Positions 1 through 9,130 of a stretch of DNA of 64,000 nt are shown piece after piece. The notes below the pieces were generated by a model. The model saw only the letters and a program-made list of their open reading frames with translations, searched no databases and was not told where the DNA came from. This DNA comes from Neobacillus niacini (GTDB taxonomy: Bacteria; Bacillota; Bacilli; Bacillales; Cytobacillaceae), in the NCBI RefSeq assembly GCF_019749295.1, contig NZ_JACWFG010000016.1, forward strand, positions 27,392 to 91,391, given 5' to 3'. The position numbers and the translations under genes were made by a program. How positions within the stretch are numbered: position 1 is the first letter of the stretch; each line of letters starts with the position of its first letter.

Positions 1-528
1 ACAGAGGAAGATTTATTTAATCATCTGCAGTATTTTTTAGAAGCAATTATTCCTGTATGTGAAGAGAACGACATCAAAATGGCCATCCATCCTGATGATC
101 CACCATGGTCTATTTTCGGATTGCCCCGTATTATTACGAATCAAGAGAATATTAGAAGAGTGTTAAAGCTTGTTGACAGTCCTTATAATGGTGTAACACT
201 TTGCAGTGGTTCTTTAGGTTCCAATCCAAGTAATGATATCGTTAATATGGTCAAAGAATTTGCAGAACGTATACCTTTTGCCCATGTTCGTAATGTAAAG
301 GTCTATGAAAATGGTGATTTTATTGAGACTTCACATCGTGGACAGGATGGAACAGTTGATATCGTCGGCATTATGAAAGCTTATCATGAAAGTGGCTTTA
401 AAGGATATATTAGGCCTGATCATGGAAGACATATTTGGGACGAAAAATGCCGCCCAGGCTATGGTTTATATGATCGAGCCCTTGGAATTATGTATCTATT
501 AGGTATTTGGGATTCATTAGAAGGTTAA
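1..528 (+). CDS. uxuA: Mannonate dehydratase, C-terminal part (5' end outside window)
   Basis: The frame is open from base 1, so only the last 175 residues of a protein usually about 360 residues long are present. UxuA dehydrates D-mannonate to 2-keto-3-deoxygluconate in glucuronate breakdown. Residues that fit the family's metal site are visible: His in IHPDDP, Cys in LCSGS, His in FAHVRN and Asp in RPDHGR, with spacing close to that of known UxuA proteins. The typical ending with RALGIMYLLG is also present. The alpha-glucuronidase gene begins 42 bases downstream behind a strong ribosome binding site. The pair makes sense as release of glucuronic acid followed by its catabolism in the cytoplasm. 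Confidence 0.95.
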   Translation, partial: TEEDLFNHLQYFLEAIIPVCEENDIKMAIHPDDPPWSIFGLPRIITNQENIRRVLKLVDSPYNGVTLCSGSLGSNPSNDIVNMVKEFAERIPFAHVRNVKVYENGDFIETSHRGQDGTVDIVGIMKAYHESGFKGYIRPDHGRHIWDEKCRPGYGLYDRALGIMYLLGIWDSLEG

Positions 529-570
529 TTGATATACACTAACAGTCAATCATTTTTAGGAGGATAAATA

Positions 571-2667
571 ATGAATAGCACAATTGAAACTAATTCAAAA
601 AATAGTACTGATATGTTCAAGGTAGAACATAAAGACAGTTATGCTGCTTGGCTCCAGTATAAAAATATTGATAATAGCGCATTATCAAATGAATATAAGC
701 ATTTATGGGGCAGCCTTAATGTTCTTGGAAATTCTTTAATCCTTGAGACCGCCAAAAAGGAACTCTTATCAGCCATTTCTTCTATGTTAGGAATTGAGCC
801 TGCCTTTGCAGAACCAACGCAAGCAAATCTTGTGTTAGCTACAAAGGATTCTCTTGGTGATTTAGTGGATGTTGACTTTGATCAACTAAATGATGACGGG
901 TACGTCATAAAAACTGTTACATCTAGAGAAGAAAAGCAAATATTCCTCGTGGGAAAAAGAGATTCAGGTGTCCTATATGCTGTTTTTCATCTATTACGCT
1001 TAATGCAAAGCAGGAACAATTTACAACAGCTCGATATCCTGGAAAATCCTAAAAATCAATTAAGAATGCTAAACCAGTGGGATAATATGGATGGCAGTAT
1101 TGAGCGCGGCTATGCAGGAAACTCTATTTTTTATAAGGATAATCAATTCTCTGATGAGCTTAATAGAATTGAAGATTATGCAAGATTGCTGTCCTCAGTT
1201 GGAATTAATGGAATTGCCATTAATAACGTAAATGTTCACAAGGTTGAGACCAATTTAATCACAAGCATCTTACTTCCGAAGGTTGCTGAAGTTGCAGCCA
1301 TTTTTAGAGCTTATGGAATCACGACATTCCTTAGTGTGAACTATGCAAGTACAATCACAATTGGAAATTTATCAACAGCAGATCCATTGGATCCTGAGGT
1401 TAGACAATGGTGGAAGGAAAAGGCTGAAGAGATTTACAGTTATATCCCTGACTTTGGCGGTTTCCTCGTGAAAGCCGACTCAGAACACCGCCCTGGTCCA
1501 TTTACATATGGACGAAATCATGCAGACGGCGCAAACATGCTCGCAGAAGCACTTCAGCCTTTTAATGGAATCGTGCTTTGGAGATGTTTCGTTTATAACT
1601 GTCTTCAGGACTGGCGTGACCGCTCTACGGATCGTGCAAGAGCTGCATACGATCATTTTAAACCATTAGATGGACAGTTCCATTCCAATGTTATTTTACA
1701 AATCAAGAATGGACCAATGGATTTCCAAGTACGTGAAGGTGTTTCTCCGTTATTCGGTGCAATGGAAAAGACCAATCAAATGTTGGAATTTCAAGTCACT
1801 CAAGAGTATACAGGACAACAAAGGCATCTTTGTTACCTGGTTCCACAATGGAAGGAAGTCCTTGACTTTGATACGTATGCAAAAGGTGAAGGGTCAGAAG
1901 TCAAAAGGGTTGTAGACGGCTCCCTGTTCCAATACAAGTACAGTGGGATTACAGCAGTATCCAATATTGGTAATGATTATAATTGGACCGGGCATACACT
2001 GGCACAAGCTAATTTATATGGTTTTGGGCGCTTGACGTGGAACCCTGATCTAGCAGCTGAAGATATTACAGATGAATGGATCGGGCAAACCTTTGGAAGT
2101 GATGAATTGGTTAAAGAAACAGTTAGTAAAATGCTGTTAAAATCATGGAGTATTTATGAAAAATATACATCACCACTTGGTGTAGGCTGGATGGTAAACC
2201 CACATCATCATTACGGTCCAAATGTGGATGGTTATGAATATGACGTTTGGGGAACATACCACTTTGCAGATTGGAAAGGAATTGGGGTGGACCGGACTGT
2301 AAAAACGGGTACCGGCTATACTTCTCAGTATTTTAAGGAAAATACTGATAGGTTTGAAAGCATTGAAACATGTCCAGACGAACTGCTGTTATTTTTCCAT
2401 CATGTCCCATACACACATAAACTTAAATCAGGTGTAACGGTAATCCAGCATATTTACAACACTCATTTTGAGGGGGTTGAAGAGGCCGAGGGGTTGGTTG
2501 AATCTTGGTTACAGCTTAAGGATAAGATTGATCAAGAGCGCTTCGAGGATAGTTTAAATAGATTACAAGAACAAGCAAAACATTCGAAGGAATGGCGCGA
2601 TATAATCAATACCTATTTTTATAGAAAATCTGGAATCAAGGATGAGCTAAATAGAAAAATCTATTAA
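571..2667 (+). CDS. aguA: Alpha-glucuronidase, glycoside hydrolase family 67
   Basis: This 698-residue protein has the normal GH67 length. The enzyme removes (4-O-methyl)glucuronic acid from the non-reducing end of xylo-oligosaccharides. The central barrel contains the family signatures KADSEHRPGP, QIKNGPMDFQVRE and the downstream TQEYTGQQRHL. Glu305, Asp384 and Glu412 have exactly the spacing I recall for the catalytic acid and the two base-side acids of the Geobacillus enzyme (285, 364, 392). No signal peptide is seen, as is usual for this intracellular family. The ATG at 571 is preceded by AGGAGG. It lies between uxuA and an acetylxylan esterase, and its stop codon abuts a truncated transporter. 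Confidence 0.96.
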   Translation: MNSTIETNSKNSTDMFKVEHKDSYAAWLQYKNIDNSALSNEYKHLWGSLNVLGNSLILETAKKELLSAISSMLGIEPAFAEPTQANLVLATKDSLGDLVDVDFDQLNDDGYVIKTVTSREEKQIFLVGKRDSGVLYAVFHLLRLMQSRNNLQQLDILENPKNQLRMLNQWDNMDGSIERGYAGNSIFYKDNQFSDELNRIEDYARLLSSVGINGIAINNVNVHKVETNLITSILLPKVAEVAAIFRAYGITTFLSVNYASTITIGNLSTADPLDPEVRQWWKEKAEEIYSYIPDFGGFLVKADSEHRPGPFTYGRNHADGANMLAEALQPFNGIVLWRCFVYNCLQDWRDRSTDRARAAYDHFKPLDGQFHSNVILQIKNGPMDFQVREGVSPLFGAMEKTNQMLEFQVTQEYTGQQRHLCYLVPQWKEVLDFDTYAKGEGSEVKRVVDGSLFQYKYSGITAVSNIGNDYNWTGHTLAQANLYGFGRLTWNPDLAAEDITDEWIGQTFGSDELVKETVSKMLLKSWSIYEKYTSPLGVGWMVNPHHHYGPNVDGYEYDVWGTYHFADWKGIGVDRTVKTGTGYTSQYFKENTDRFESIETCPDELLLFFHHVPYTHKLKSGVTVIQHIYNTHFEGVEEAEGLVESWLQLKDKIDQERFEDSLNRLQEQAKHSKEWRDIINTYFYRKSGIKDELNRKIY

Positions 2668-2669
2668 TC

Positions 2670-3128
2670 AAAATAGATTTCCTGTATGGTGCTTATCGCC
2701 AGTTATTAAAAAGCCTAAAATACAGTTTTTCAATCACGATTGTCATGGCTATCGTAATTGCACTTATTAGGGAACCAATGTTAGGGATATTTACAGATGA
2801 TAACGAAATTATCAGCATGGGTGGTATCTTACTCTTAATGTGTTTACTTCTTGAGCCGGGCAGAACCTTTAATTTGGTGGTTATTAGTTCATTACGAGCA
2901 ACAGGTGATGCTACAATTTCAGTAAAAGTCGGAGTACTTTCCCTGTGGGGAATTTGTGTCCCGCTTGCCTATTACTTAGGTATTCATCAGGGGCTGGGTC
3001 TTCCTGGTATTTGGATTGCGTTTATCGTCGATGAGTGGTTTAGAGGCATTACCATGTACTTTAGATGGAAGAGCCGGGTATGGGAGAAGAAGGTTTTAGT
3101 TCAGCAAGAATCTTCTGTTTCTATTTAG
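2670..3128 (+). pseudogene. Remnant of a MATE-family multidrug/Na+ antiporter (C-terminal third)
   Basis: An open frame without an initiation codon runs out of the end of the alpha-glucuronidase gene. It starts to look like a MATE transporter at about 2676 (FLYGAYRQLLKS). It continues through membrane segments typical of the last third of the family, including REPMLGIFT, LRATGDA and GLGLPGIWIAF, to a stop at 3128. A full MATE protein is about 450 residues, so roughly two thirds is missing. The first internal ATG is at 2745 and has no ribosome binding site. It is best read as debris from a deletion that joined this locus to the GH67 gene; a short expressed product cannot be excluded. Confidence 0.8.
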
Positions 3129-3175
3129 CTATCCGGAAAAGTTAGTAGAATCTGTGGAATTGGGAGGAAAGTAAA

Positions 3176-3841
3176 ATGAAGATTGAAACAGGTCAAAAAC
3201 TATTATTTATTGGTGATTCCATCACAGATTGCGACAGGGCTAAGCCAGAGGGTGAAGGATTGTTTGGTGCTCATGGAAATGGTTATGTTTCTTTTGTAAA
3301 TGGCCTCTTGTCAGCCGTATATCCGGAGTTGGGAATTCGAGTGGTTAATAAGGGAATCAGTGGAAATACTGTTCGTGATTTAAAGAAAAGATGGCAGGAT
3401 GATGTAATTGACCAGAAGCCCGACTGGTTAGGAATTATGATTGGTATAAATGATGTTTGGCGCCAGTATGACGTTCCTTTTATCAAAGAAAAGCATGTGT
3501 ATATAGATGAATATGAGGAAACGCTGCGGAAACTTGTGGCAGAAACAAAGCCTTTAGTAAAAGGACTTGTCCTAATGACCCCATTTTATTTAGAAAACAA
3601 TGAACAGGATCCAATGCGCCAGACAATGGATCAATATGGGCTAGTGGTCAGAAAAGCAGCAGAAGAGTATGGTTGTTTATTCGTGGATACTCAAGCAGCC
3701 TTTAATGAGGTATTAGGGAGCCTATATCCGGCAGCATTAGCTTGGGACCGTGTCCATCCATCCGCTGCAGGTCATATCGTACTGGCCAGAGCCTTCTTAA
3801 AGGAAATCGGCTTTAATTGGGATCGGTCGAAACTAGAGTAA
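3176..3841 (+). CDS. axe2: Acetylxylan esterase, SGNH/GDSL hydrolase family (Axe2-like)
   Basis: The 221-residue protein closely resembles the intracellular acetylxylan esterase Axe2 of Geobacillus as I remember it. It removes acetyl groups from xylo-oligosaccharides. The block I motif FIGDSITD holds nucleophile Ser15. KGISGNTVRDLK and MIGINDVW give the oxyanion-hole Gly and Asn. WDRVHPS supplies Asp191 and His194 of the triad. No signal peptide is present. The start is fixed by GGGAGGAAAG just upstream. It sits 15 bases before the large GH2 gene, so the two are almost certainly cotranscribed. Confidence 0.92.
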   Translation: MKIETGQKLLFIGDSITDCDRAKPEGEGLFGAHGNGYVSFVNGLLSAVYPELGIRVVNKGISGNTVRDLKKRWQDDVIDQKPDWLGIMIGINDVWRQYDVPFIKEKHVYIDEYEETLRKLVAETKPLVKGLVLMTPFYLENNEQDPMRQTMDQYGLVVRKAAEEYGCLFVDTQAAFNEVLGSLYPAALAWDRVHPSAAGHIVLARAFLKEIGFNWDRSKLE

Positions 3842-3856
3842 AGGGAGTACACCAAC

Positions 3857-6800
3857 ATGAACCAGAAAACACTTTTTAATGATGGGTGGGAATTTGCCAA
3901 AAGCAGCCTGGAGATTACAGATAGCGCGACTTTGAAATTTGAGGCGGTCGACCTGCCCCATGATTGGCTTATTTATAATACATTGGACCTTTATGAAAAC
4001 AGTATCGGCTGGTATCGTAAAACATTTTCATATACGAAAGAAGAAGAGCATGTTCTCCTGTGTTTTGATGGTGTTTATATGGATTCTTCCCTTTATGTGA
4101 ATGGACAGTGGATAGGAGAATGGAAATACGGTTATTCCTCATTTGAGCACGAGATTACCGAAAAGCTCATGGAGGGAGAAAATGAAATTCTGGTCAAGGT
4201 TGTACACCAGAGCCCAAATAGCCGATGGTATTCGGGTGCAGGCATCTATCGCAATGTATGGCTGAAGACTAGGACTAATTCCTATATTGTGAGTGATGGA
4301 ATTTACATTACCACAAACCAGAGAGAGGATGGCTGGGAGGTAGAAGTCGACACAGAATTAATTATCAATGAAGATGTACAGCTTTCTCATACGATTTCGT
4401 ATAAAGGTCAAATGATTGCTGCTGCTTCGGTGACGGTCATAGCAGGTAAAGATTTTAGTATACGGAACCGGCAAGTGCTAATGATCAGAAGTCCTGATGT
4501 ATGGAGCCCTGATGAACCGAATCTATATCAGCTCACAACCCGGTTACAGTCAGCTGAGAAGGACCTGGAAATTGAATTCATATCTCAGAATATAGGGTTT
4601 CGAACCATTAACCTTGATCCTCAGCAAGGTTTTTTCTTAAATGGAGTTAGGATGAAATTAAATGGTGTTTGTGAACATCATGATTTAGGAGCTTTAGGAG
4701 CTGCGTTCAATAAAGCAGCTTTAAAAAGAAGGTTTATCATACTGAAGGAAATGGGTGTTAACGCCATCCGGACTGCTCACAATATGCCTGCAAAAGAACT
4801 GATGAATTTAGCGGATGAGATGGGAATGCTGGTAGTTTCAGAAGCCTTTGATATGTGGGAACGATCAAAAACAACCTTTGATTACGCAAGATATTTTAAG
4901 GAATGGGCTCCATTAGATGTGAAAAGCTGGGTCATGCGGGATCGGAATCATCCCAGCTTGCTGATGTGGAGCATAGGAAATGAAATTTATGATACCCATG
5001 CCGATCAAAGAGGGCAGGAAATAACAAAAATGCTTTTGGATGAGGTACGAAAATACGATCCGAAAGAAAATGCAAGTGTGACCATTGGGTCTAATTATAT
5101 GCCCTGGGAGAATGCTCAAAAATGTGCAGACATCGTTAAGGTCGCAGGTTATAACTATGCAGAAAAATATTATCAAAGACAACATGAAGAGCATCCGGAT
5201 TGGATTATCTATGGAAGTGAAACCGCGTCTACTGTCCAAAGCAGAGGAATTTATCACTTTCCGTATGAAAAATCAATACTGGCGGACGATGACGAGCAAT
5301 GCTCTGCACTTGGAAATAGTTCAACCAGCTGGGGTGCCAAGTCAACAGAGGCCTGTATAATAGCAGACCGCGATACTCCTTTTTCGCTTGGCCAATTTAT
5401 TTGGACAGGATTTGACTATATCGGTGAACCAACACCATATCATACTAAGAATTCCTACCTAGGGCAAATTGATACGGCTACCTTTAAGAAGGATTCTTAT
5501 TATATTTATCAAGCAGAATGGACAGATTACGAGTCAAACCCGATGGTGCACATTTTTCCTTATTGGGACTTTAATAATGGTCAAACCATCGATGTAAGGG
5601 TGTGTTCGAATGCACCTAAAATTGAGCTGCAATTGAATGGTGTTACCATTGGCACCCATGATATTGACCATATACACGGGAAGGAACTAGTCGGGTGGTG
5701 GAAACTCCCTTATCAAGAGGGAGAATTAAGGGCAATTGCTTATGATGAGACAGGAAAAGTAATCGCAACTGATGTAAAAAGATCATTTGGAGATGCAAAG
5801 AAGATAGTCCTCCAAGCGGATAAAAAGGAACTTATGGCAGATGGGACGGATTTAATTTTTGTCGAAATTAGTATGGAAGATGAAAATGGCAATCCAGTTG
5901 AGAATGCTGCTAACCGGGTAAATGTGAATGTTACGGGCGCAGGTCGTTTACTTGGTCTGGATAATGGGGATAGTACTGATTACGACCAGTACAAAGGGAA
6001 AAGCAGAAGATTATTCAGCGGCAAGTTAATGGCCATCATAGGAGCATCATTGAAGCCAGGCAGTATTAATATCGAAGTATCTTCCATAGGTCTAGAGACG
6101 AAAATGGCAGAATTTGTGTCTCTTCCAATATTAGATGGAAATGCAGAAGGAATTTCTGCCATTATGAACAATCAGGACTTACCTGTTGTGATGGGCAGCA
6201 TGGAAGAAATACCTGTCCGCAAAATCGAAATTATCAGTGAATCAGGACAATTGTTTGACGACTCAAGAAAAGAGATGGTTGTCCATGCAAAGCTGCATCC
6301 CCAGGATACTTCTTATCAAGAAGTAGAGTGGAGTGTGGTGAATGAAGCAGGAATTCTTTCAAACATTGCAAAGGTAGAGGCATTTGGTCATGAAGCAAAA
6401 ATCACCGCTTTAGGTGATGGTGAATTTAGAGTACGTTGTACGAGTAAAAATGGTACCGACAAGACAAAATTGATATCTCAACTGGAATTCAATGCAGAGG
6501 ATCTTGGGACTGCTTATAAAGATCCCTATGGTTTTATCTCAGCAGGTTTATATGATTACAGCAAAGGGGAAGTTGGGAACGGAAATGAAAGAGGAGTGGC
6601 GACTAGCCGGGATGGTGAAACACAGGTAGGTTTCCATGACATCGACTTTGGTCTGTATGGCTCTGACACCATCACTCTTCCAATCTTTGCTTTGTCAAAC
6701 GAGGAATATTCCCTGCAGATATGGGAGGGAATGCCTGATGAGTCTGGAAGTGAATTGGTTGCAGATGTCATTTATCAAAAGGAATCCAAGTGGAATGTAT

Positions 6801-7276
6801 ATCAAGAGGAGACCTATGTTTTGTCAAAGAGACTCCGCGGCATTACATCAATTTGTTTTGTCCTTCAAAAGAAGGTGCATATCAAGGGATTTTCGTTTGA
6901 AAAACAGAATCGTGCATTTAATCAAAACAATGCTGCTGAATGTAACTACATCTACGGTGATACGTTTGTTATGAATGAACATTACGTGGAGGGTATAGGC
7001 AATAATGTCTCTCTAGAATTTGAAGAGATGGATTTTACAAGTGAAGGCTGTACAAAACTTGTCATTAAAGGCAAATCGCCAATTGATAAAAATACGATTC
7101 ATATCACCTTTGCCAGTCAGGATAGCGAAAGCAATCAATTAGTTGAATTCACACAATCCGATGAATACGTTGAGCGGGTATTTGAATTAGAAAAAATAAC
7201 TGGAGTACAAAAAGTAACCTTTATATTCCTGCCAGGTTCAAACTTTGACTTTGGCAGTTTCCGTTTTGAACGGTAA
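3857..7276 (+). CDS. Large GH2-family glycoside hydrolase (beta-galactosidase/beta-glucuronidase type) with C-terminal accessory domains
   Basis: This is a 1139-residue protein. Residues 1 to about 165 form the GH2 sugar-binding jelly roll (LPHDW, GWYRKTF, SGAGIYRNVWL) and about 175-265 the Ig-like domain. The barrel from about 270 carries the catalytic acid Glu376 in SIGNEI and the likely nucleophile Glu455 in IYGSETAS. After about residue 640 come Ig-like domains. Two beta-rich modules end with FSFE and SFRFE and resemble carbohydrate-binding domains. No signal peptide is seen. Exact substrate is unknown: beta-galactosidase is the common call for this architecture. The xylan context makes a hemicellulose side-chain activity equally possible. 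Confidence 0.85.
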   Translation: MNQKTLFNDGWEFAKSSLEITDSATLKFEAVDLPHDWLIYNTLDLYENSIGWYRKTFSYTKEEEHVLLCFDGVYMDSSLYVNGQWIGEWKYGYSSFEHEITEKLMEGENEILVKVVHQSPNSRWYSGAGIYRNVWLKTRTNSYIVSDGIYITTNQREDGWEVEVDTELIINEDVQLSHTISYKGQMIAAASVTVIAGKDFSIRNRQVLMIRSPDVWSPDEPNLYQLTTRLQSAEKDLEIEFISQNIGFRTINLDPQQGFFLNGVRMKLNGVCEHHDLGALGAAFNKAALKRRFIILKEMGVNAIRTAHNMPAKELMNLADEMGMLVVSEAFDMWERSKTTFDYARYFKEWAPLDVKSWVMRDRNHPSLLMWSIGNEIYDTHADQRGQEITKMLLDEVRKYDPKENASVTIGSNYMPWENAQKCADIVKVAGYNYAEKYYQRQHEEHPDWIIYGSETASTVQSRGIYHFPYEKSILADDDEQCSALGNSSTSWGAKSTEACIIADRDTPFSLGQFIWTGFDYIGEPTPYHTKNSYLGQIDTATFKKDSYYIYQAEWTDYESNPMVHIFPYWDFNNGQTIDVRVCSNAPKIELQLNGVTIGTHDIDHIHGKELVGWWKLPYQEGELRAIAYDETGKVIATDVKRSFGDAKKIVLQADKKELMADGTDLIFVEISMEDENGNPVENAANRVNVNVTGAGRLLGLDNGDSTDYDQYKGKSRRLFSGKLMAIIGASLKPGSINIEVSSIGLETKMAEFVSLPILDGNAEGISAIMNNQDLPVVMGSMEEIPVRKIEIISESGQLFDDSRKEMVVHAKLHPQDTSYQEVEWSVVNEAGILSNIAKVEAFGHEAKITALGDGEFRVRCTSKNGTDKTKLISQLEFNAEDLGTAYKDPYGFISAGLYDYSKGEVGNGNERGVATSRDGETQVGFHDIDFGLYGSDTITLPIFALSNEEYSLQIWEGMPDESGSELVADVIYQKESKWNVYQEETYVLSKRLRGITSICFVLQKKVHIKGFSFEKQNRAFNQNNAAECNYIYGDTFVMNEHYVEGIGNNVSLEFEEMDFTSEGCTKLVIKGKSPIDKNTIHITFASQDSESNQLVEFTQSDEYVERVFELEKITGVQKVTFIFLPGSNFDFGSFRFER

Positions 7277-7326
7277 AGGATGGAATAAAGAAGGAAGAAC
7301 TGTATAAATAAAAGGGAGTTGTTACC

Positions 7327-8310
7327 ATGAATTATCGTGAATTAGGAAATACAGGGATAAAGATTAGTGAAGTCAGCTTTGGAACGTGGGCAATCGGAGG
7401 GGCATGGGGAAAAACAAGCGATGCAGAAGCCCTGAAATCCCTAGAATATGCAATCGACAAAGGTGTGAATTTTTTCGATACAGCTGATGTGTATGGTGAT
7501 GGTCATAGTGAAGAGCTATTGGCTAAGGCGACAAAGGGCAGGGAAGATCAGATACATATTGCAACCAAGTTCTGCCGTCAGGGTGATATTTTTGATCCGA
7601 AAAATTACAGCTATGAAAGAGTAAGCTCTTATTGTGAAGACAGCCTCCGCCGTTTAAACAGAGAAGCGATTGATTTGTACCAGATTCATTGCCCTGCAAC
7701 AGAAATCTTGAAAGACGGAAGTGTCTTTGAAGTACTAGACCGTCTCAAGAAAGAGGGAAAAATCCGCCATTATGGAGTTAGTGTGGAAACAGTCGAAGAG
7801 GGACTTATTTGCCTAGAGAATCCTAATGTTAAGAGTCTGCAAATCATATTTAATATGTTCCGTCAAAAGCCATTAGAAAACTTAATACCTGAGGCTTATC
7901 AAAAAGGGGTAGGTCTTCTTGTTCGATTACCGCTTGCCAGTGGACTGCTGACTGGTAAATTTACCACAGACCATGTGTTTGAAGAAGACGATCATCGCCG
8001 CTTTAATGAAAATGGAGAGGCTTTTAATGTAGGGGAAACCTTTGCCGGTCTAGGATTTCGTAAGGGTGTCGAGTTAGCTGATGAGTTAAAGTGGATTGCA
8101 GAAGGACGTAAGTCAATGGCTAGTGCAGCACTGCGCTGGATACTAGATCAAAAAGAAATTTCATGTATCATTCCTGGATTTAAAAATGTTAAACAAGTTG
8201 AGGACAATCTCTCTGCTTTGGATACAAAACCATTTTCGTCTGAAGAAAAGCAAGAAATACAACGCTTTTATCAGGAAAAGGTAAAAGATTTTATAAGAGG
8301 CCCTTATTAA
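7327..8310 (+). CDS. Aldo/keto reductase family oxidoreductase
   Basis: The 327-residue protein has the (beta/alpha)8 NAD(P)H-dependent aldo/keto reductase pattern. The start LGNTGIKISEVSFGTW is typical. The catalytic tetrad can be placed at Asp51, Tyr56, Lys81 and His121 in FFDTADVYG, IATKF and YQIHC. The C-terminal half has IPGFKNVKQVEDN, the nucleotide-binding end of the barrel. A GGGAG ribosome binding site precedes the ATG. It lies 50 bases after the GH2 gene and 13 before a deacetylase gene in the same direction. Its substrate is probably a sugar or sugar-derived carbonyl compound, inferred from the neighbours only. Confidence 0.88.
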   Translation: MNYRELGNTGIKISEVSFGTWAIGGAWGKTSDAEALKSLEYAIDKGVNFFDTADVYGDGHSEELLAKATKGREDQIHIATKFCRQGDIFDPKNYSYERVSSYCEDSLRRLNREAIDLYQIHCPATEILKDGSVFEVLDRLKKEGKIRHYGVSVETVEEGLICLENPNVKSLQIIFNMFRQKPLENLIPEAYQKGVGLLVRLPLASGLLTGKFTTDHVFEEDDHRRFNENGEAFNVGETFAGLGFRKGVELADELKWIAEGRKSMASAALRWILDQKEISCIIPGFKNVKQVEDNLSALDTKPFSSEEKQEIQRFYQEKVKDFIRGPY

Positions 8311-8323
8311 AGGAGTGTGCGTG

Positions 8324-8929
8324 ATGATTAATGAAGTTCATACATCACAGAGGATGGTTGCCATTACATTTGATGATGGTCCAAATCCGTTATACACGCC
8401 GCAAATATTAGAGATTTTTTCAGAAGCAAAAGCAAAGGCTACTTTCTTCATGATAGGTGAACAAATGAAGAGCCACCCCGAGGTTGTAAAACAAGTTGCA
8501 GAAGGGGGTCACGAAATTGGGAATCATACTTTCAGCCATCCAAAGCTATCTCAGTTAAGCATAGATGATTGTTTAGCGGAGATTGAACAAACAGAAAAAT
8601 TTGCAGTGGAGTTGGCTGGCAGGAAACCTGTTGTCTTTCGTCCTCCTTACTTTGATTATAATCAGGATACGGTTTCACTATTGCAGCAGAAGGGATATCC
8701 TATGATTGGTGCGGTAAATCTAGAGGCACAGGATTGGGAACAGCCCGGCGTGGAGCATATCTTGGGAAAATCAAGGGATGTTGTAGAAAATGGAAGCATT
8801 CTAATTTTTCATGATGGCTATGGTGACCGATCACAAACCATAGAAGCAGTGCGAATGCTTGTTTCCGAATTAATATCACAAGACTATCAGCTAGTAACCG
8901 TCAGTGAACTATTAAAACAAGTTAAATAA
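8324..8929 (+). CDS. Polysaccharide deacetylase (CE4 / NodB homology domain), cytoplasmic-looking
   Basis: This is a 201-residue single-domain NodB-fold deacetylase. The CE4 motifs are all present: TFDDGP (catalytic Asp and metal Asp), HTFSHP (metal His pair), RPPYFDYN (motif 3), a Trp-containing motif 4 (QDWEQPG) and LIFHDG (motif 5). No N-terminal signal peptide or membrane anchor is seen, unlike most peptidoglycan deacetylases. This suggests a soluble enzyme acting on imported acetylated sugars. The ATG at 8324 is chosen because AGGAG lies eight bases upstream; an in-frame GTG at 8315 overlaps that site. It is the last gene before a terminator. Confidence 0.88.
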   Translation: MINEVHTSQRMVAITFDDGPNPLYTPQILEIFSEAKAKATFFMIGEQMKSHPEVVKQVAEGGHEIGNHTFSHPKLSQLSIDDCLAEIEQTEKFAVELAGRKPVVFRPPYFDYNQDTVSLLQQKGYPMIGAVNLEAQDWEQPGVEHILGKSRDVVENGSILIFHDGYGDRSQTIEAVRMLVSELISQDYQLVTVSELLKQVK

Positions 8930-8940
8930 TCGTTAGTTAG

Positions 8941-8980
8941 AGGAAGCTCAAATAATCTTTTTGTGCTTCCTTTTGATTTT
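8941..8980 (+). terminator. Rho-independent terminator after the hemicellulose operon
   Basis: AGGAAGC (8941-8947) pairs with GCTTCCT (8965-8971), and the stem can extend inward through CAAA/TTTG past one mismatch. A T-rich tract follows. It lies just after the deacetylase stop. Confidence 0.85.
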
Positions 8981-9017
8981 TTGCTTTCATATAATATTAT
9001 TTGATAATGGGCACTCA

Positions 9018-9045
9018 TAATAGATAACCTATTATATAATAGATA
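9018..9045. promoter_or_regulatory. Palindrome and direct repeat upstream of the YesL-family gene
   Basis: CTATTATATAATAG at 9029-9042 is a perfect 14-base palindrome. TAATAGATA occurs twice, at 9018-9026 and 9037-9045. The element lies about 85 bases before the likely start codon at 9131, where an operator or promoter would sit. Being AT-only at its core, it could also be chance. Confidence 0.3.
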
Positions 9046-9130
9046 TATACTGCGTATTATTTCAGAATAATAGTTGACTGAGGTGGCAGCCTCAACACAA
9101 CATGAGTATTTATTGTCTGGAGGGATTAGA

